The notes below the pieces were generated by a model, which was given only the letters and a program-made list of their open reading frames with translations, ran no database searches and was not told the origin of the DNA. Made by a program: the position numbers and the translations under genes. A DNA stretch of 64,000 nucleotides, from NCBI GenBank assembly GCA_036407095.1, contig DASWZV010000009.1, positions 1 to 64,000 of the forward strand, given 5' to 3'. Source of the stretch: Gp6-AA40 sp036407095. Lineage in GTDB: Bacteria > Acidobacteriota > Vicinamibacteria > Vicinamibacterales > UBA2999. Shown here piece by piece: positions 59,806 through 64,000 of this stretch. The stretch's first letter is position 1. Each line of letters starts with the position of its first letter.

Positions 59806-62800
59806 GTGGCGGATCTCTTCATTTCCCACAGCAGCGCCGACGATGGCTTTGTGCGCAGCCTGCATCAACGCCTGGAGGAGCACGGCGTCAGCGTCTGGAT
59901 CGATTCGCGTCAGCTCGCGCCTGGAGGCCGGCTCGAGCCTGACATCGCGCACGCCATCGAGAACGCGACCGCCTTCGCCGTCGTCGTTAGCCCCAATTCG
60001 CTGCAGTCGAAATGGGTGGGGAAGGAACTGCGACTGGCGCTGGATGTGCAACGACGACGGGGCCACATGACGTACGCCGTCGTTCCGCTCTCCCTTGACG
60101 GCACGAAGCTCGGAGTGCTCGAGGAGTTCTTCGAGGGCGAGCCGATCTACCTTCCGATGAGTAGCGCCGCCGGCGGAGTCGAGGCCGGCATGCATGGCCT
60201 GCTCATCGCGCTGGGTAAACGCCTGCCGAGCGACAACGTCGCGACCATCGAGCAGATCCAGGAGCCGCTCGAGGAGCTGCAACTGGAACTGAGCGACTTT
60301 CGCATGCAGACGGTGGACAGCTTGCCGCGCGCCTCCGCACGAGCGCGCCTGGTTTATGAGCCCGGCACGGCAGGCATGTCGTCGATCGCAACGGCGACGA
60401 GCTGGCGTTTGGTGGCGCCGCTTGGCGCGCTGGAGATCGACGAGCTGCGGTGGTACGTGGAAACATTTTCGCGTTGGCCACACGAGTATTTCCGCGATCG
60501 CGCGCGGGCCGTTGAGCGGAATCTTGCAACCTGGGGGCAGCGGCTATACACGGCGGCGGTGCCTGCGGCACTCGCCGCAGACGTCAAGAGTGCCTGGCAC
60601 CGTCGCGATCCCGCTGACCGGCGTTTCTCGGTGCTCGTGGACGCCGAAGGCGAGCTCGAAGCCGGCGCACCCGCCGCGGCGGTGAAGGCTGCGCAGGAGA
60701 TCGGCGCGGCATTTCTGAAGCTGCCGTGGGAGTTGCTCCACGACGGTCAGGCCCACGTGTTCCAAGGCGCGCGCCCCGTGTGCGTCCGGCGCCGGCTGCC
60801 GAACATACGCGGGCATGACATCGCGGCTGTGGCGCCCCCGATTCGCGTCCTTGTCGTCTCGCCCCGTCCGGAAGATGACACCTGCGCGTACTTCGATCAT
60901 CGTGCCGGCACGCTCCCGCTCGTCGACGCACTCGAAGGGCTCGGCGATCTCGTTCAGTTCCGCGTGCTGACGCCGCCAACGCTCGCGGCGCTGCGAGAAG
61001 AGATCGACCGCGCTCACACGGCGCGGCAACCGTACCACGTCATCCACGTCGACGGCTACGGGACATACGACCGCACCAGTGGTGCGGCCGCCCTCTGCTT
61101 CGAGGAGCCGCAGGACCTCGTCCGCTTGTCGAAGCGGCGGCACGCCTTGGCTGCAGCCAGCGAGCTCGGCACGCTGTTTGGCGATCAAGGCATTGCGGTC
61201 GTGTTCCTCGACATCCGCCAAACGTCGGGCGACGGAATCGCGCTCGAGGCGATCGCGTCAGATCTGCTGCGTGTCGGCGTTGCCTCGATCGTGACGATGC
61301 GATATCAGGCTCCCGCCGAAACGACGCGTCGCACCGTGGCGGCATTTTACGGCACGCTCGCCTCGGGAGGACGGGTCGGCGACGCCGTACTTGAAGCGCA
61401 GCGTCGTCTAAAGGACGACAACTATCGCGGCGTCGTGCCCGGAGCCGGAGAGGCCCGAGTCGACGACTGGTTCACGCCCGGGCTTCACCAGATCAAAGAC
61501 GACGTGCAGCTGTTTCGCGCTACGCCCGGCCGGCAGACCGAGAAGGACATCTACGCGGCGCTCGAAAAACGGCTCGGGCGGCTTCCCGAGCAATCGGTCG
61601 ACGGCTTTACTGGACGCAGCCGCGACCTGCTGGCGCTCGAGCGGTTGCTGCGCACACAACGCTACGCCGTGCTGTGCGGGCCGATCGGCGCCGGCAAGAC
61701 CGCACTCGCCGTCGAGTTCGCGAGGTGGATGGTCCGATCGCGCCGCTTCGAACGTGCGGCGTTCGTCGCGACGGACGCGGGCACCACGCCTGAGACGTGG
61801 CTCCACACCGTCGGCGCGCAGCTGCTGGGACCAGCGGCGGTCGGCAGCGCTGCCGACGTCGAGTCATGGATCAAGGCCATCGAGCGTACGCTGCTCGATC
61901 GCCCCACGCTGCTCGTAGTCGACGACGTAGAACGGCTGCTTCCGCCGCCGTACATCGCTGCGGACAAAGACTCACCCGAGGCGACGGCGACAGGATTCGC
62001 CGCTATTGGGTCGATCGTCGGGCGGCTCGCAGCGGTCGGAGCGACGCGGATCGCCTTCGTGAGCCGCGAGCGCCTTCCGGATCCATTCGGTGCTCCGGTC
62101 AATCGACTGGAGATGGATCCGCTTACTCTCGAGGAGGCTGTCGAACTCGTCGAGCGCCGGCTCACCCGGTTCGCCGTGAGCAACACGCGGCAGGACATCG
62201 AGGAGATCGTCGGGCTTCTTCATGGCCACGCAGGAACGCTCGCGAGGCTGGCCGTACCGGCGCTGCAGATGGGCGTCGCCGACGCGCGAAACAACCTCGA
62301 CGGGCTGCTGGCCGAGATCGAGCGCCGTTTCCCCGGCGACGATCGGCGGTCGCCGATTGCCAGCGCCGAGCACCAACTGGCCCGCATGTCGCCGCGCAGC
62401 CGCTCCGGTACGCCGATGCTTGCGCCGTTCGCCGGTGGCGTCCCGGGCTACGTGCTGAAGTCGATGACTGACTGGGACGACGACGACTTGGGCGCGGTGT
62501 TGTATGAAATCGTTCAGACCGGCCTCGGGACCATGACGAGCGAGTCGTATGTGACATTAGTCCCGCCACTGACCGCCGCGCTCCGCCGCACCATCTCCGA
62601 GGACGTTTGGAAGGAGATCGAGACGCGCTGGCGGAAATCGATGCGGGAGTACGGTGCGTTCCTGATGACGACGGGTCGAAAGGATGCGCCCCGTACCGCC
62701 GCAACGGTTTCGCGGAATCTACCGAATTTTCTCGCGCTCCTCGAGCGCGACGAGCAGAGCGGCGACATCGAAGCGACGATCGGCACCGCGACTTCTCTGA

Positions 62801-64000
62801 TCACCAACTTGCAGGTGCTGGGCAGACCGGCGCTGGTCGAGCGTGTCACGCGCACGCTACAAACGGCTGCCGGGCAGCTCACCGGCGGCTGGAGCCGCGC
62901 ACTCTTCCAAGCACTACACGCGCGGATTGACCAGTTAGTTGATGAGGGGCAGGTTGCCAGAGCGTGTGACACGGCGGATCAACTCGTTGCGCTGGCAAAA
63001 ACTGGCGGACCGTCGGCCTATGAAGGAGCCGAGTTCGACATCGCGAGCGCACACTTGACGCTGAGCCGCGCGCTGCAGGTAGCGGGACGAGCGCAGGAAG
63101 CGTTGCCGCCAATCGATGAAGCGCTTTCGCACTTCCGTGCCGTGCAGGACGAGAGGCTTCAGCACCCAGTCGCCGTCATGATTGCCACCTGCCGCGTCGA
63201 GCGCGCGGATTGTTTCGCTGCTCTCGGCCGGCTTGAGGAGGCGGCCGGGCTCTACGAGCAAGGCATCAGCGAGCTCGTTGCGCTGCACGACGAGCGCACC
63301 GCGGCAGTGGCAGCCGCGGAGTTTGGCGGCGTACGGCGGCAGCAACGCAGGTTCACTGCTGCCCTCGCTGCGTTCGAGACCGCGCGCGACTTTTTCACGC
63401 GCGTGAACGAGCCGGCCTCCGTGGCTAATGCATACGGTGAAATCGCGAGAACGTACCGCGCGATGGAACGGTTCAGCGACGCCGAAGAGACCTATCGCAA
63501 GGCGCTCGAGATCCGCGTTCGCGTCGGTGACCGCACCGGCGAAGCCGCTGCTTTGAGCGAGCTCGCCAGCCTCTACTCCGACCATCTGAACCGGCCTGAG
63601 GATGCCGTTGCATTCGACCGACGCGCTGCGGAGACGTTCGCGAGGCTTGGCGACCAGAAAAGGGAGGCGCTCGTCAGAAACAATTTGGCCGCAACGCTCT
63701 TAGAGATCGGACGCTACGACGAGGCACGGCCGGAGGTCGAGCGAGCGATTGAATGCAAGAAACTGTTCGGGCCCGATCTTCGCCCCTGGACATCGTGGGA
63801 CATTCTCTCGCTTATCGAGGTCCGGGGCGGAAATAATAGTGCTGCTGCCAGCGCCAGGCTGATGGCCCTCGACGTGTATCTCGCCTACCGACGCGGCGGC
63901 GGCGAAGACAACCAGGGGCCCGGTAGACTGACTGCGGAAGTCACCAGGCAAATCCAGACTGGTGGTCTGAGTGCAGCGCGCACGTTCCTCGAGCAGCTCG
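59806..64000 (+). CDS. TIR-CHAT-STAND ATPase-TPR multidomain protein (partial)
   Basis: An open frame of at least 1398 codons runs off the window. TIR (1-135): 'ADLFISHSSADDGFVRSL', 'VWIDSRQLAPGG', and 'SKWVGKELRLAL' with the NADase-type glutamate E74. CHAT-like (about 300-560): 'LPWELLHDG' (306-314), 'YHVIHVDGYG' and 'FLDIRQTSGDG', ending 'GVASIVTMRY' and 'AFYGTLASGGRVGDAVLEA'; the catalytic His and Cys positions appear to be Y418 and R471. ATPase: Walker A GPIGAGKT (625-632), Walker B 'LLVVDDVERLL' (702-712). From about 1050, TPR-like helices ('EEAAGLYEQGISELVAL', 'DAEETYRKALEIRVRVGD'). The layout is that of a STAND immune sensor. The frame was translated by hand; no stop was found. Confidence 0.85.
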   Translation, partial: MADLFISHSSADDGFVRSLHQRLEEHGVSVWIDSRQLAPGGRLEPDIAHAIENATAFAVVVSPNSLQSKWVGKELRLALDVQRRRGHMTYAVVPLSLDGTKLGVLEEFFEGEPIYLPMSSAAGGVEAGMHGLLIALGKRLPSDNVATIEQIQEPLEELQLELSDFRMQTVDSLPRASARARLVYEPGTAGMSSIATATSWRLVAPLGALEIDELRWYVETFSRWPHEYFRDRARAVERNLATWGQRLYTAAVPAALAADVKSAWHRRDPADRRFSVLVDAEGELEAGAPAAAVKAAQEIGAAFLKLPWELLHDGQAHVFQGARPVCVRRRLPNIRGHDIAAVAPPIRVLVVSPRPEDDTCAYFDHRAGTLPLVDALEGLGDLVQFRVLTPPTLAALREEIDRAHTARQPYHVIHVDGYGTYDRTSGAAALCFEEPQDLVRLSKRRHALAAASELGTLFGDQGIAVVFLDIRQTSGDGIALEAIASDLLRVGVASIVTMRYQAPAETTRRTVAAFYGTLASGGRVGDAVLEAQRRLKDDNYRGVVPGAGEARVDDWFTPGLHQIKDDVQLFRATPGRQTEKDIYAALEKRLGRLPEQSVDGFTGRSRDLLALERLLRTQRYAVLCGPIGAGKTALAVEFARWMVRSRRFERAAFVATDAGTTPETWLHTVGAQLLGPAAVGSAADVESWIKAIERTLLDRPTLLVVDDVERLLPPPYIAADKDSPEATATGFAAIGSIVGRLAAVGATRIAFVSRERLPDPFGAPVNRLEMDPLTLEEAVELVERRLTRFAVSNTRQDIEEIVGLLHGHAGTLARLAVPALQMGVADARNNLDGLLAEIERRFPGDDRRSPIASAEHQLARMSPRSRSGTPMLAPFAGGVPGYVLKSMTDWDDDDLGAVLYEIVQTGLGTMTSESYVTLVPPLTAALRRTISEDVWKEIETRWRKSMREYGAFLMTTGRKDAPRTAATVSRNLPNFLALLERDEQSGDIEATIGTATSLITNLQVLGRPALVERVTRTLQTAAGQLTGGWSRALFQALHARIDQLVDEGQVARACDTADQLVALAKTGGPSAYEGAEFDIASAHLTLSRALQVAGRAQEALPPIDEALSHFRAVQDERLQHPVAVMIATCRVERADCFAALGRLEEAAGLYEQGISELVALHDERTAAVAAAEFGGVRRQQRRFTAALAAFETARDFFTRVNEPASVANAYGEIARTYRAMERFSDAEETYRKALEIRVRVGDRTGEAAALSELASLYSDHLNRPEDAVAFDRRAAETFARLGDQKREALVRNNLAATLLEIGRYDEARPEVERAIECKKLFGPDLRPWTSWDILSLIEVRGGNNSAAASARLMALDVYLAYRRGGGEDNQGPGRLTAEVTRQIQTGGLSAARTFLEQL

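Overview
The window is high-GC bacterial DNA that reads best as Acidobacteriota, probably Vicinamibacteria (subdivision 6). The signs are a CarboxypepD_reg/TonB-dependent outer-membrane receptor next to a BlaI-M56 pair, secreted proteins with the recurrent 'RDGKPNLTAPAPRTSDGKP' type of start, a CarboxypepD_reg protein carrying a heme motif, and many palindromic intergenic repeats. The assignment is an inference from gene style; no rRNA is present.

Region 1 (1-23 kb) is mostly housekeeping. It runs: outer-membrane receptor; BlaI repressor and M56 sensor peptidase; B12-binding radical SAM protein; secreted cytochrome/propeller protein; two sulfur-transfer proteins (tandem rhodanese, and a persulfide-dioxygenase-like MBL protein with two rhodanese domains); the lysine/diaminopimelate genes lysC-dapB-dapA followed by an M20 deacylase; then the SRP RNA with dnaX-ybaB-recR. 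Gene borders hold several palindromic repeat families.

Region 2 (23-28 kb) is decayed. It holds tRNA-Asn(GTT), an IS481-type element inserted 9 bp after the tRNA with a frameshifted transposase, and remnants of a Crp/Fnr regulator, a small winged-helix-like protein, a zinc alcohol dehydrogenase and a hypothetical protein.

Region 3 (28-36 kb) carries a FixL/FixJ-like signalling set (PAS kinase, lone receiver, receiver-LuxR), a five-gene minus-strand operon (sulfite-oxidase-like molybdoenzyme, ferredoxin-reductase-like flavoprotein, alpha/beta hydrolase, VOC protein, DoxX) and a haloalkane dehalogenase.

Region 4 (36-45 kb) carries two cytochrome P460 proteins, a lactonase-type propeller and a full urease operon, ureD-ureA-ureJ/hupE-ureB-ureC-ureE-ureF-ureG, ending in doxX.

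Region 5 (45-59 kb) looks like a sigma-54 regulon. Three sigma-54 activators, one fused to a degenerate Ser/Thr kinase and an NTPase/TPR module, surround an egtB-egtD ergothioneine operon and two tandem-DUF427 genes. I found good -24/-12 promoters directly in front of egtB and both DUF427 genes, another in front of the haloalkane dehalogenase, and a weaker one before the sulfite-oxidase operon.

Region 6 (59.8 kb to the end) is the most striking. A single open frame starts at a GTG at 59806 and runs off the window (at least 1398 codons). It encodes a TIR domain, a CHAT (caspase-like) domain whose catalytic His and Cys appear replaced, a P-loop STAND/NB-ARC-like ATPase and TPR repeats. This is the architecture of an immune or cell-suicide sensor and is the best candidate for an undescribed system. 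Several genes carry single-base or 5-base frameshifts; some may be assembly errors.
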